Assembly: GCA_964496595.1 (NCBI GenBank)
Contig: CAZCAI010000007.1
Coordinates: forward strand, 4,320 to 68,319
DNA: 64,000 nucleotides
Origin: JAAAOZ01 sp964496595
Lineage (GTDB): Bacteria > Chloroflexota > Anaerolineae > B4-G1 > SLSP01
Reading direction: 5' to 3'
A model generated the notes under the pieces. That model saw nothing but the letters and a program-made list of their open reading frames with translations. It searched no databases and had not been told where the DNA came from. The position numbers were made by a program, and so were the translations under genes. Within the stretch, counting starts at the first letter, position 1; every line of letters begins with the position of its first letter. Positions 44,472 through 52,331 of this stretch are shown here, in pieces.

Positions 44472-44792
44472 ATGAATGAGACCAGTACGATCCATTGGGA
44501 AATCAACCAACTTGTCAAGACGCAGCTATTCCCTGACGAAGAAGCGGTATTGCGCAGCGCTCTGAGAGCATTGTTTCGTCTCCAACCGGAAATCCGGCAA
44601 AAAATGGTGATTCGCGTCTATACCACGGGAGAGATTAGCCTGGGTAAAGCGGCCGAGATTATGGGAGTCTCACACGAAGAGATGAAAGAGATTCTCATCG
44701 AGAACGATGCCGAGAACCACTTTGGCCCACGTACGGTTCCAACGGCACTCCATTCATTAGCATTCATTACGTGCCTAACTACAAACAATTGA
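44472..44792 (+). CDS. UPF0175-like small protein, 3' end altered
   Basis: The 106-residue frame has a UPF0175-like core: YTTGEISLGKAAEIMGVSHEEMKEIL, the usual YxxGxISLGKAAEL pattern of these putative antitoxin or regulatory proteins. The last ~25 residues (VPTALHSLAFITCLTTNN) are encoded by repeat DNA related to 30296-30345. The natural C-terminus seems lost and the gene may be a remnant. A start at 44472 follows AGGGGGCATGT. Confidence 0.6.
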   Translation: MNETSTIHWEINQLVKTQLFPDEEAVLRSALRALFRLQPEIRQKMVIRVYTTGEISLGKAAEIMGVSHEEMKEILIENDAENHFGPRTVPTALHSLAFITCLTTNN

Positions 44793-44885
44793 GGCGACGC
44801 CCGCGAGCCGCGCGGCATACGCTCCGGTATTGACGAAGTAGACAAAGGCCATCAGTACAAAAATCGCAACGAAGTGCGTGTCCAT
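44775..44885 (-). pseudogene. 5' remnant of an Amj-like membrane protein gene
   Basis: A 36-codon frame begins after an excellent ribosome site (AGGAGGAGATAACGCT). It reads MDTHFVAIFVLMAFVYFVNT and continues GAYAARLAGV. This resembles the N-terminus of Amj-type lipid II flippases, which open with a similar hydrophobic helix and an AYSxRIAGV motif. The frame then enters the repeat and stops. The bulk of the gene is missing. Family identification is by eye. Confidence 0.55.
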
Positions 44886-44983
44886 AGCGTTATCTCCTCC
44901 TGGGGATTTTTCACAGAAAATTGCTCAAAATTCGACCCACGTTACTTTCTCTCGGATTATACTACGTTTTGGGAGAAGCGAGC

Positions 44984-45011
44984 TTGCCGCCGGGATGACT
45001 TACGGTATAAT
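44984..45011 (+). promoter_or_regulatory. Promoter of tRNA-Leu
   Basis: TTGCCG (44984-44989) and a perfect TATAAT (45006-45011) are spaced 16 bp apart and end 10 bp before the tRNA. Confidence 0.75.
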
Positions 45012-45021
45012 GACTCGCGAC

Positions 45022-45103
45022 GGGGAAGTGTCGGAATTGGCAGACGAGCATGACTTAGGATCATGTGTCGCAAGACGTACGGGTTCGACTCCCGTCTTCC
45101 CCA
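45022..45103 (+). tRNA. tRNA-Leu (anticodon UAG)
   Basis: The acceptor arms GGGGAAG and CTTCCCC pair, with discriminator A. The anticodon arm CATGA-CTTAGGA-TCATG carries TAG. A long variable arm (TGTCGCAAGACGT) fits class II leucine tRNA, and the T arm is ACGGG-TTCGACT-CCCGT. The CCA end is not encoded. Confidence 0.95.
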
Positions 45104-45110
45104 ACGAAAA

Positions 45111-45153
45111 ACGCCGGACGGAGGTGAAAGCTTCCGTCCGGCGTTTGTGTTTG
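45111..45153 (+). terminator. Terminator of tRNA-Leu
   Basis: The stem ACGCCGGACGGA pairs with TCCGTCCGGCGT and is followed by TTGTGTTT. It also lies beyond the 3' end of the convergent tpiA gene. Confidence 0.8.
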
Positions 45154-45169
45154 AGGATAAAGATAGGCG

Positions 45170-45949
45170 TTACACTTCTAACGCCTCCAGCGCGTCGAGG
45201 CCGTTTTCGACAATGCCGGTGAAGGATTCGACGTTGAGGCTGGCGCCGCCGACCAACGCGCCGTCGATCTGCGGCATGATGATGAAGTCGGCGAAGTTCT
45301 GTGGCTTGACGCTGCCGCCATACTGCACGCGGATCGTCTCCGCCGTCTCCTCATCGTAGAGATCGGCCAGCACATCGCGGATGGCCTCGCGGATGATGCG
45401 GTCGGCATCCTCCGGCGTGGCCGTCCGGCCTGTGCCAATGGCCCAGATCGGCTCGTAGGCCAAGGTGATCTGCCTGGCTTCCTCGGCGGAGATGTCGGCG
45501 AAGGCGCCGTGAATCTGCCCGCTGACGAAGTCGACCGTCTCGCCGGCCTCGTTCTGCTCCAGGCTCTCGCCGATGCAGACGATGGGCGAGAGGCCGTGGG
45601 CGAACGCGGCCTTGATCTTACGATTTACCGTCTCATCGGTCTCGCCGAAGTACTGGCGCCGCTCGGAGTGCCCGATGATGATGTACTCGGCCAATTCTTT
45701 GACCATCGGCGGCGAGATTTCCCCGGTGTACGCGCCGCTTTCCTCCCAGTACATATTCTGCGCGCCCACGCCGATGTTGCTGCCTTCCAAGACCTCGTTG
45801 ACGGCGGCCAACGCCGTCGCGGTCGGGCAGACGGCCAGATCCATGTCCTCGACGTCGGCCAATGCTTCTCGCAGCTCGCTCGCCAACGCTTTGGCTTCGG
45901 CTACGGTCTTGTACATCTTCCAGTTCCCTGCGACAAATGGTTTGCGCAT
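45170..45949 (-). CDS. tpiA: Triosephosphate isomerase
   Basis: A 259-residue TIM-barrel enzyme interconverting dihydroxyacetone phosphate and glyceraldehyde 3-phosphate. It has GNWKM with catalytic Lys11, IIGHSERR with the catalytic His, AYEPIWAIGTG with the catalytic Glu, and the phosphate loop GGSVKPQN. It is the last gene of the gap-pgk-tpiA series on the minus strand. A 170-bp spacer containing a short tandem repeat separates it from pgk. The start follows GAGGTAGC. Confidence 0.95.
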   Translation of the reverse strand: MRKPFVAGNWKMYKTVAEAKALASELREALADVEDMDLAVCPTATALAAVNEVLEGSNIGVGAQNMYWEESGAYTGEISPPMVKELAEYIIIGHSERRQYFGETDETVNRKIKAAFAHGLSPIVCIGESLEQNEAGETVDFVSGQIHGAFADISAEEARQITLAYEPIWAIGTGRTATPEDADRIIREAIRDVLADLYDEETAETIRVQYGGSVKPQNFADFIIMPQIDGALVGGASLNVESFTGIVENGLDALEALEV

Positions 45950-45968
45950 GCTACCTCCTCTAAAAATG

Positions 45969-46026
45969 AGTTACAAGTTGCAAGTTAAAAGTTACAAGTT
46001 GCAAGTTAAAAGTTACAAGTTGCAAG
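45969..46026. repeat. Short tandem repeat between tpiA and pgk
   Basis: About three copies of a ~21-bp unit, GTTACAAGTTGCAAGTTAAA. The same kind of sequence appears near 23935-23985. No gene is present. Confidence 0.75.
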
Positions 46027-46118
46027 TAGTCTAAAGTCGGACGTCAAAGGTCAAAAACTCGGCGTTCTTGCACTCTGGCGTTAAGATTTCTCCCCGCCGG
46101 TCGGAATGCCATTCCGAT

Positions 46119-47291
46119 CTACTTGCCTTCCAGGGCTTCCAAACCGGGCAACGTCTTGCCCTCGAAGAACATCAGGCTCGCGCCGCCGCCCGTGGAGACA
46201 TGGCTGACTTTATCGGCGACGCCGGCCTTCTCCACAGCAGAGGCGGATTCCCCGCCGCCCACGACGGTCACGGCGTCCAACTCGGCCAGCGCTTCGGCGA
46301 TGGCGAAGGTGCCCTTGGCGAAGTTTGGCATCTCGAAGACGCCCAGCGGCCCGTTCCACGCGACTGTTTTCGCCTCGTGCAAGATGCCCCGGTACTTCTC
46401 CACCGTCTCGGGGCCGAGATCCAGGATCATCCAGCCCGGCTCCACGCCATCGACCGGCACGACCTTGTGATTGGCGTCGTTCTCGAAGGCATCGGCGACC
46501 ACCACATCAATGGGCAAGATGATCGTCTCGGCGCCCTTGCGCAACATCTCCTTCACATCCTCAATGATGTCATCCTCCACCAGGGAATCGCCCACCTCGT
46601 AGCCCATCGCCTTGAAGAAGGTGTTCGCGATGCCGCCGCCGATGAGGATTTTGTCCGCTTTGCCTAGCAGATTCTCGATCACGGGGGCCTTGTCGGAGAC
46701 CTTGGCGCCGCCCAGCAGGTGAACGTAAGGATGATCCGGCGCTTCGGCGGCCTTGCCTAAGAATTCCATCTCTTTGCCGATGAGGAAACCGGCCACAGCG
46801 GGCAGATAATCCGTCACGCCGACGGTGCTGGCGTGCGCGCGGTGCGCGGTACCGAACGCATCGTTGACGAAAACATCGCCAAATTGCGCTAACTGCTCAG
46901 CGTATTCAGAGTCGTTGGCCTTTTCCCCGGCGTGGAAGCGCGTATTTTCTAGCAACATCACGTCACCCGGCTCCATCTCGGCGGCCAAAGCCGCGACCTC
47001 ATCGCCGACGCTATCGGGCGCCATTGTCACGTCCTGCTCCAGCAGTTCGCTCAATCGCTTGGCTACCGGCGCCAGGCTCAATTCCGGCTTGACTTCGCCC
47101 TTGGGCCGGCCCAGGTGCGACATCAAAATTAACGCAGCGCCATGCTCCAAAACATACTCGATGGTGGGCATCGCGGCGCGAATTCGCGTATCGTCCGTAA
47201 TCTCATCGCCATCCAGCGGCACGTTGAAATCGGCCCGCATCAATACACGCTTGCCCTTCAGATCCACATCACGAACGGTTTTCTTATCCAT
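46119..47291 (-). CDS. pgk: Phosphoglycerate kinase
   Basis: The protein is 390 residues from the ATG at 47291, which follows AAGGAGCAAGGAGTGAAC; an in-frame GTG lies six bases earlier. It transfers phosphate from 1,3-bisphosphoglycerate to ADP. Motifs include VLMRADFNVPLDG near the N-terminus, GGAKVSDKAPVIENLL in the middle and the nucleotide-binding VVGGGESASAVEKAG. The C-terminus has THVSTGGGAS-like HVSTGGGASLMFFEGK. It sits between gap and tpiA. Confidence 0.95.
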   Translation of the reverse strand: MDKKTVRDVDLKGKRVLMRADFNVPLDGDEITDDTRIRAAMPTIEYVLEHGAALILMSHLGRPKGEVKPELSLAPVAKRLSELLEQDVTMAPDSVGDEVAALAAEMEPGDVMLLENTRFHAGEKANDSEYAEQLAQFGDVFVNDAFGTAHRAHASTVGVTDYLPAVAGFLIGKEMEFLGKAAEAPDHPYVHLLGGAKVSDKAPVIENLLGKADKILIGGGIANTFFKAMGYEVGDSLVEDDIIEDVKEMLRKGAETIILPIDVVVADAFENDANHKVVPVDGVEPGWMILDLGPETVEKYRGILHEAKTVAWNGPLGVFEMPNFAKGTFAIAEALAELDAVTVVGGGESASAVEKAGVADKVSHVSTGGGASLMFFEGKTLPGLEALEGK

Positions 47292-47333
47292 GTTCACTCC
47301 TTGCTCCTTTCACAGCGGGTTAATAGTTAAATC

Positions 47334-47370
47334 AAAAAAAGGGGCACCGAGGTCATCCCCCGATGCCCCC
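47334..47370 (-). terminator. Terminator after gap
   Basis: On the minus strand GGGGGCATCGGGG pairs with CCTCGGTGCCCC and is followed by seven Ts. It lies between gap and pgk, so pgk either depends on read-through or has its own promoter. Confidence 0.8.
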
Positions 47371-47405
47371 GCATCGTTGCTACGTTACGGCCGTAAGAGC
47401 TTGGG

Positions 47406-48410
47406 CTAGAAGCCCTTCTCTTTAGCGACGCGTATGGCCTCGCGGACCATCTGGCTGGTGAAGCCCCATTCGTTGTCGTACCAGGCCATAATCTTGAGCA
47501 GATTGCCATCGACGACGCGGGTCATCTCCAGATCCGCGATGGAGGCGAAAGACGTCCCGACGATATCGGAGGAGACCAGCGGTTCATCCGACGCCAGGAA
47601 AATCCCCTTGTACTTCTCGGATTCAGCTTCTTCTTTGAGAATAGCTTGAACCTCTTCCACGGTGGTGTCCTTCTCCGTGAGGAAAACCAGGTCGGAGATG
47701 GAGCCAACGGGAATGGGCGCCCGCACGGCGACGCCATCGAATTTGCCCGCGTACTCGGGCAGGACGCGCGTCGTGGCGATGGCTGCGCCCGTGGTCGTGG
47801 GCACAAAGTTGGCCGCTGCGGCGCGTCCCCGGCGGAGCTTGCTGCTGGGGCCGTCCACGATGGCCTGGGTCGAGGTGTAAGCGTGGATGGTGGTCATAAT
47901 GGCCTTCTGGATGCCCAAGCGGCGCCCGATGATCTCTACGATCGGAGTGATGGAATTGGTGGTGCAGCTTGCGGCGGAGAGGTACCTGGCGTCTTCCGGC
48001 GGCGTGCTCACGCCATGCACCACGGTGGGGATGCCCTCGCCCTTGGCAGGCGCGGAGAGGATCACAAACTTCGCTCCGGCCTCCAGGTGCTTCTTGACGC
48101 CGGCCTCGTCACGGAAAAAGCCCGTGCACTCTAAGGCGATATCGACGCCCAGCTCTTCCCACGGCAGATCAGCAGGATCGCGCTCTTGGAAGAACTTGAA
48201 GGTCTGATCACCGACGATGAGCTTGTCGCCATCGACGGCGACCTCTTTGTCGTAGCGCCCGTAGGCGGTGTCATATTTGAGCAGGTAGGCGATGTTATCG
48301 CGCGATGCGATGTCATTGACCGCGACCAACTCAAGCTCTGGTGTGTCCAGGATAATCTTCAACGTCGCTCGTCCAATCCGCCCCATTCCGTTAATTACTA
48401 CTTTCGCCAT
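47406..48410 (-). CDS. gap: Glyceraldehyde-3-phosphate dehydrogenase (type I)
   Basis: A 334-residue glycolytic dehydrogenase. The Rossmann motif INGMGRIGR is at the N-terminus (GMGRIGR where many have GFGRIGR), and Asp in AVNDIASRDN favours NAD. The catalytic cysteine is in SAASCTTNS, and HAYTSTQAIVDGPS plus WYDNEWGFTSQM complete the family pattern. Two adjacent ATGs (48413 and 48410) follow AGGAGGCAA; I use the second because its spacing is better. It heads the gap-pgk-tpiA cluster but has its own terminator. Confidence 0.95.
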   Translation of the reverse strand: MAKVVINGMGRIGRATLKIILDTPELELVAVNDIASRDNIAYLLKYDTAYGRYDKEVAVDGDKLIVGDQTFKFFQERDPADLPWEELGVDIALECTGFFRDEAGVKKHLEAGAKFVILSAPAKGEGIPTVVHGVSTPPEDARYLSAASCTTNSITPIVEIIGRRLGIQKAIMTTIHAYTSTQAIVDGPSSKLRRGRAAAANFVPTTTGAAIATTRVLPEYAGKFDGVAVRAPIPVGSISDLVFLTEKDTTVEEVQAILKEEAESEKYKGIFLASDEPLVSSDIVGTSFASIADLEMTRVVDGNLLKIMAWYDNEWGFTSQMVREAIRVAKEKGF

Positions 48411-48609
48411 CATTTGCCTCCTAATAGTGTAGTTGATTGAAGAACTTGCTTTGAAAAGTGAACCTCAAACCGCCCCGCTAGCGGTGCGGTGATACGCAAT
48501 TGGATGCTCCTCCTTACCTCGTTCTATAACCGCCCTCCTTTGCAAATTTTCTCGATACCGCTACAGATACTGGCCCGCTTTTCCATTCGATTCGTACCCG
48601 ACCCATATC

Positions 48610-49899
48610 TCACGCTAATAACGCCATCACCTCGCGCGCCAGCTTGTCGCTGTCGTGGCGCCAACCCACGGCGGGATCGACGAAAGCCCCCTGGATAACC
48701 TGGACATCTTTGTGGGATTCCAAATCGGCGCGCACCCACGCCACCCCTTCCGGCAACGAGAGATCGGGATAGTGGGTATTGATAATCGCGGTGGAAAAGA
48801 CTTTTTGACCAACGTGATTGATCAGCGTCTGATAATGGCGTTGCGCCGTGTAGTCGTCAGTCTCGCCGCGTTGCGTGGCAACGTTGCAGATATAAACACG
48901 AGGAACAACAGTAGATCGCAGCGCCTCCGCAATATCGGGCACTGACAAATTGGGCAGGATGCTGGTATACAGACTCCCCGGGCCGATGACGATCAACTCC
49001 GCCTCCAAAATGGCGCGCACAGCTTCTGGGTAGGCCGATGGACTGCTGGGGACGAGCATCACGCGCAGGATCTGCCCCTCCGTTTTGGGGATGTTGGACT
49101 CCCCGCAGACGCGATGGGCGCTGCCATCCGGGCGTCGCATATCCGCGCACAAGGTCACCGCCTCGAGGGTGCTGGGCAAGACCCGCCCCTGCACCGCCAA
49201 GACGCGACTGGACGCGGCCAGCGCAGACTCGAACGAGCCGGTGATGTCCGCCATCGCGCTGATGAAGAGGTTGCCAAAGCTATGACCGCCCAACTCGCCG
49301 CCGCCGGCGAAGCGATACTGAAAGAGCCGGGTGACCAACGCCTCATCATCGGCCAGCGCCGTGATGCAATTTCGAAAATCGCCAGGGGGGAGAATCCCCA
49401 ATTGGCGTCGCAGGCGCCCCGACGATCCGCCATCATCGGCAACTGTTACAATGGCCGTGAGGTTGGATGTGTAGCGCTTGAGACCGCGCAACATCATCGA
49501 TTGGCCGTGTCCCCCGCCGATGACCACGACCTTCGGCCCGCGCCCGCGCCTGCGGTACTCGTACAACTTCCCCGGTAGGGCGCTGTACGGCGCATCCACA
49601 AAAGGCGCCAGCAGCGCGCGGTTGAGGCCCCATAATCCGGCGGCCAACAGACCTCCGCCGATGATCAAAAAGAGGCCGGCTCGCACCATCCGGGGGAGAA
49701 ATTGCAGAGTCAGATAGTAGAAATATCGCGGCAGTGGATAGAGCGCGCGCAGCGCAAACGCTCCCCCGAAGCTCAATAGCCCCACGCCGATGGCGATTAA
49801 AAGCAGCCATCGCTTAACACCCAAACCTGGCCTCAGCCACGTTAGATGGGTGCGCCAGCGCCAGTGCTTTTCTTCGGCTTGCTTGTCCCTCCAATCCAT
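48610..49899 (-). CDS. YvcK/CofD-like protein with N-terminal membrane helices
   Basis: A 429-residue protein with two membrane segments (about 30-50 and 67-88) before a YvcK (UPF0052) domain: KVVVIGGGHGQSMMLRGLKRY, VTVADDGGSSGRLRRQLGILPPGDFRNCI, and IGPGSLYTSILPNL. YvcK homologues bind UDP-sugars and influence peptidoglycan synthesis and gluconeogenic growth. The membrane anchor is not part of the Bacillus protein. I chose the ATG at 49899; a consensus promoter ends 7 bases before it, which suggests a leaderless mRNA. Confidence 0.85.
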   Translation of the reverse strand: MDWRDKQAEEKHWRWRTHLTWLRPGLGVKRWLLLIAIGVGLLSFGGAFALRALYPLPRYFYYLTLQFLPRMVRAGLFLIIGGGLLAAGLWGLNRALLAPFVDAPYSALPGKLYEYRRRGRGPKVVVIGGGHGQSMMLRGLKRYTSNLTAIVTVADDGGSSGRLRRQLGILPPGDFRNCITALADDEALVTRLFQYRFAGGGELGGHSFGNLFISAMADITGSFESALAASSRVLAVQGRVLPSTLEAVTLCADMRRPDGSAHRVCGESNIPKTEGQILRVMLVPSSPSAYPEAVRAILEAELIVIGPGSLYTSILPNLSVPDIAEALRSTVVPRVYICNVATQRGETDDYTAQRHYQTLINHVGQKVFSTAIINTHYPDLSLPEGVAWVRADLESHKDVQVIQGAFVDPAVGWRHDSDKLAREVMALLA

Positions 49900-49906
49900 C
49901 TTAAAA

Positions 49907-49934
49907 ATTATACTCCGATTGTGAAGGCTGTCAA
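49907..49934 (-). promoter_or_regulatory. Consensus promoter immediately before the YvcK-like gene
   Basis: On the minus strand TTGACA (49929-49934) and TATAAT (49907-49912) are 16 bp apart. Seven bases separate TATAAT from the start codon, so transcription should begin at or next to the ATG. Confidence 0.8.
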
Positions 49935-49954
49935 AAAGCGCGCGCGCAGAGGCG

Positions 49955-50030
49955 TTACCCTTGCGAAGGTTAGAAGATGGCTTGGGTATCAAATGGATTC
50001 ACTATATGATCCTTCAACCTTCGCAAGGTT
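49955..50030. repeat. CCTTGCGAAGG hairpin repeat, 76 bp
   Basis: ACCCTTGCGAAGGTT (49955-49969) pairs with AACCTTCGCAAGGTT (50016-50030). It lies between the divergent YvcK-like and glnA promoters. Confidence 0.85.
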
Positions 50031-50057
50031 AATACCGATCAACTTTAAAATTCCCCC

Positions 50058-50104
50058 TTGACAACCAACAAGGTTTTCGCTACAATGTACAGTGTTGGTT
50101 GTCA
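50058..50104 (+). promoter_or_regulatory. Leader promoter flanked by a perfect 12-bp inverted repeat (operator)
   Basis: TTGACA (50058-50063) and TACAAT (50081-50086) with a 17-bp spacer form a strong promoter. TGACAACCAACA (50059-50070) overlaps the -35 box and its exact complement TGTTGGTTGTCA (50093-50104) covers the start site. This looks like a repressor operator. Confidence 0.75.
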
Positions 50105-50137
50105 TATGTTAAAGTGATGTAAGGAAAGAAAAGGCCG

Positions 50138-50221
50138 ATGTCGACAAGCGCGCGCTATCAAACCTGGCTCAATAACCACAATAATAATCAGCAACTCCAT
50201 CAATGTGGAGGGGCCAGGTAG
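50138..50221 (+). CDS. Candidate 27-residue leader peptide rich in Asn, Gln and His
   Basis: The frame starts at an ATG preceded by AAGGAAAGAAAAGG and encodes MSTSARYQTWLNNHNNNQQL then HQCGGAR. Eleven of the codons from 12 to 22 form the run NNHNNNQQLHQ. It ends 23 bp before a strong terminator, and glnA follows 217 bp downstream. Position and composition match amino-acid attenuation leaders such as those of the trp and his operons, here tuned to Gln and/or Asn. The ORF could also belong to an independent short transcript. Confidence 0.6.
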   Translation: MSTSARYQTWLNNHNNNQQLHQCGGAR

Positions 50222-50244
50222 CGCTGCCTAGTTCGAGTGAGGTA

Positions 50245-50279
50245 AAGCCAGCTTCCGGTTCCGGGAGCTGGCTTTTTTA
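50245..50279 (+). terminator. Strong intrinsic terminator (attenuator) after the leader ORF
   Basis: AAGCCAGCTTCCGG pairs with CCGGGAGCTGGCTT and is followed by a run of Ts. The segment GGCCAGG at the end of the leader ORF could pair with the distal arm (CTGGC) as an alternative structure. Confidence 0.85.
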
Positions 50280-50332
50280 TTGTCGCATTCGGGCTGGCGC
50301 GTCCAGGGCAAAGTAAGGAGGTGAACATTCGG

Positions 50333-50356
50333 ATGATTTTCGTTAGGTCTGGATAA
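50333..50356 (+). other. Seven-codon ORF with a consensus ribosome site
   Basis: AAGGAGGTGA lies 8 bases before ATG; the frame reads MIFVRSG and stops. It is too short to be called a protein, but the ribosome binding site is among the best in this part of the window. Confidence 0.35.
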
Positions 50357-50383
50357 GGCTGGGGAAACCGATCCGGGCCGGTC

Positions 50384-50411
50384 TTGACACCCACCCTATT
50401 ATTCATATACT
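50384..50411 (+). promoter_or_regulatory. Proximal glnA promoter
   Basis: TTGACA (50384-50389) and TATACT (50406-50411) are spaced 16 bp apart, about 27 bp before the glnA start. Confidence 0.75.
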
Positions 50412-50438
50412 ACCCCATACAGGGGAAGGAGAAAAGAG

Positions 50439-51742
50439 ATGTCCGAGAAACTGATCGCACAAGCTAAAGCCGATAACATCCAATTTATCAGCCTCCAATT
50501 TACCGACATCGCGGGCACGATCAAAAGTGTCACGCTTCCCGTCAGACAACTCCAGGAGGTGCTGACCGAGGGCGTGTGGTTCGATGGCTCCTCCATCGAG
50601 GGCTTCGCCCGCATTCAAGAGAGCGACATGGTGCTGGTCCCCGATCCGACGACCTACCGCGTCCTGCCGTGGAGCGCGCCCGAACGCCGCCGCGCCCGCA
50701 TCATCTGCGATGTTCACAATCCCGACGGCGCGCCGTCGCTCAACTCCCCGCGAACCGTGCTCAAGAATGTGCTGAAGGAGGCCGAAGCGTTGGGTTACAC
50801 CTATAACGTGGGGCCGGAGCTGGAGTACTTCCTCTTTAAGCACAATGGCGACGCGCCCCTCAAACCCGTCCCGCATGATGTGGGCGGCTACTTCGATTTC
50901 TCGCCATTCGATGAGGCGCAGCAAGTGCGCAGCGAGATCGTCCTGGCGGCGGAGGCGCTGGGCATCGACGTGGAGATGACGCACCACGAGGTCGCCACCA
51001 GCCAGCACGAGATCGATTTCCGCTACGCGGACGCGCTCACCGCCGCCGACAACACCGTGACGCTCAAGTACACCATCCGCGCGATTGCGGCCGCGCACGG
51101 GCTGCACGCCAGCTTTATGCCCAAGCCGATCTTTGGCATCAACGGCTCCGGGATGCATGTGCATCAAAGCTTCGCCGATGAGGATGGCCGGAATTGCTTC
51201 TACGACGCGGATGATCCCTACCATCTCTCCGACATCGCCCACCAGTTCATCGCGGGGCAGATGGCCCACGCGCGCGCGATGGCCGCCGTGACTTCCCCCA
51301 CCGTCAACAGTTACAAGCGCCTCACGCCCGGCTACGAGGCGCCGGTCTATGTCTGTTGGGCGCACCGCAACCGCTCCGCACTGATCCGCGTGCCGGCAAC
51401 GCGCGCGGGCAAGGAGGCGGCCACCCGCATCGAACTGCGCTGCCCCGATCCGAGCACGAATGCCTACCTGGCCTTCGCCGTCACCTTGGCCGCCGGCCTC
51501 GACGGGATCAAACGCGAGCTGACGCCCGCCGATCCGGTCAACGAGGACATCTATCATCTGACGCCGGCGCAACTGCGCGAGCGCGAGATCGGCACACTGC
51601 CCGGCACGTTGGGCGAGGCGTTGGAGGAGTTGGCGGCGGATCAGGTCATCCTCGATGCGCTGGGCGCGCCGATTACTGAGGCATTCTTCCGCGCCAAGTC
51701 CGCCGAGTGGGAGGCCTACCGTATCCAGGTCACGCCCTGGGA
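50439..51742 (+). CDS. glnA: Glutamine synthetase type I, 3' end lost in assembly gap
   Basis: 434 codons are present, and only the last several are missing in the N run (family members end soon after the HPWE-like TPWE). The enzyme makes glutamine from glutamate, ammonia and ATP. Landmarks are the N-terminal FDGSSIEGFARIQESDM, the metal-site PELEYFLF, NGSGMHVHQS, NRSALIRVP and RCPDPSTNAYLAF. The start follows GAAGGAG. The upstream leader and operator-like repeat suggest nitrogen or glutamine regulation. Any apparent fusion with the downstream NUDIX gene is an artefact of translating Ns. Confidence 0.94.
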
Positions 51743-51842
51743 NNNNNNNNNNNNNNNNNNNNNNNNNNNNNNNNNNNNNNNNNNNNNNNNNNNNNNNNNN
51801 NNNNNNNNNNNNNNNNNNNNNNNNNNNNNNNNNNNNNNNNNN
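51743..51842. other. Assembly gap of 100 Ns
   Basis: Exactly 100 Ns, the usual placeholder for a gap of unknown length. The end of glnA and any sequence between it and the NUDIX gene are unseen. Confidence 0.98.
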
Positions 51843-51887
51843 TATTGCATTTTAAGTGCGTTGCACCTTGGGTTACTAAATCCAACG

Positions 51888-52331
51888 ATGAAACTATTTC
51901 GCTATACCGCCGCCGGCGGCGTCGTGACCAATGTAGATTACTCGCAAACGCTGCTCCTGATCCGCCCGGAGCGCGATGAGGTGCGGTTGCCCAAGGGCCA
52001 CATCGAGGCGGGCGAGAGTTTGGAGGAGAGCGCCTATCGCGAGGTGCAAGAGGAGACCGGGTACGGCGATTTGGAGATTATCGAGAGCCTGGGCGAGCAA
52101 CTGATCGCTTTTCTATTGGATGGCCAGGCCATCCAGCGAACGGAATATTATTTTCTGATGCGCGCGCTGAGCGATCGGCGGATCGAGCGCCCGCCCCAGG
52201 ATGCCACCCAATTCTTCACCATCTGGACGCCGTGGGAGATGGCGCTGGAGTATCTCACCTTCGAAGCCGAAAAGGATTGGGTGGATCGCGCACTGCACGT
52301 GTTGCATCAAAGGGGATTGAGCACACTATGA
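51888..52331 (+). CDS. NUDIX hydrolase
   Basis: A 147-residue pyrophosphohydrolase. The complete NUDIX box GHIEAGESLEESAYREVQEETG (about 41-62, pattern Gx5Ex7REVQEExGY) binds Mg2+ and the diphosphate. The substrate is a nucleoside diphosphate derivative, and the protein is small like the Ap4A/8-oxo-dGTP class; the exact substrate is unknown. Its stop overlaps the start of the endonuclease III gene by 4 bases, so both may act in nucleotide or DNA sanitation. The first ATG after the gap is used. Confidence 0.88.
   Translation: MKLFRYTAAGGVVTNVDYSQTLLLIRPERDEVRLPKGHIEAGESLEESAYREVQEETGYGDLEIIESLGEQLIAFLLDGQAIQRTEYYFLMRALSDRRIERPPQDATQFFTIWTPWEMALEYLTFEAEKDWVDRALHVLHQRGLSTL

Noticed and set aside
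50439..52331. A continuous frame joining glutamine synthetase and the NUDIX domain
   Set aside because: It exists only because the 100 Ns were translated; the two proteins are separate genes.
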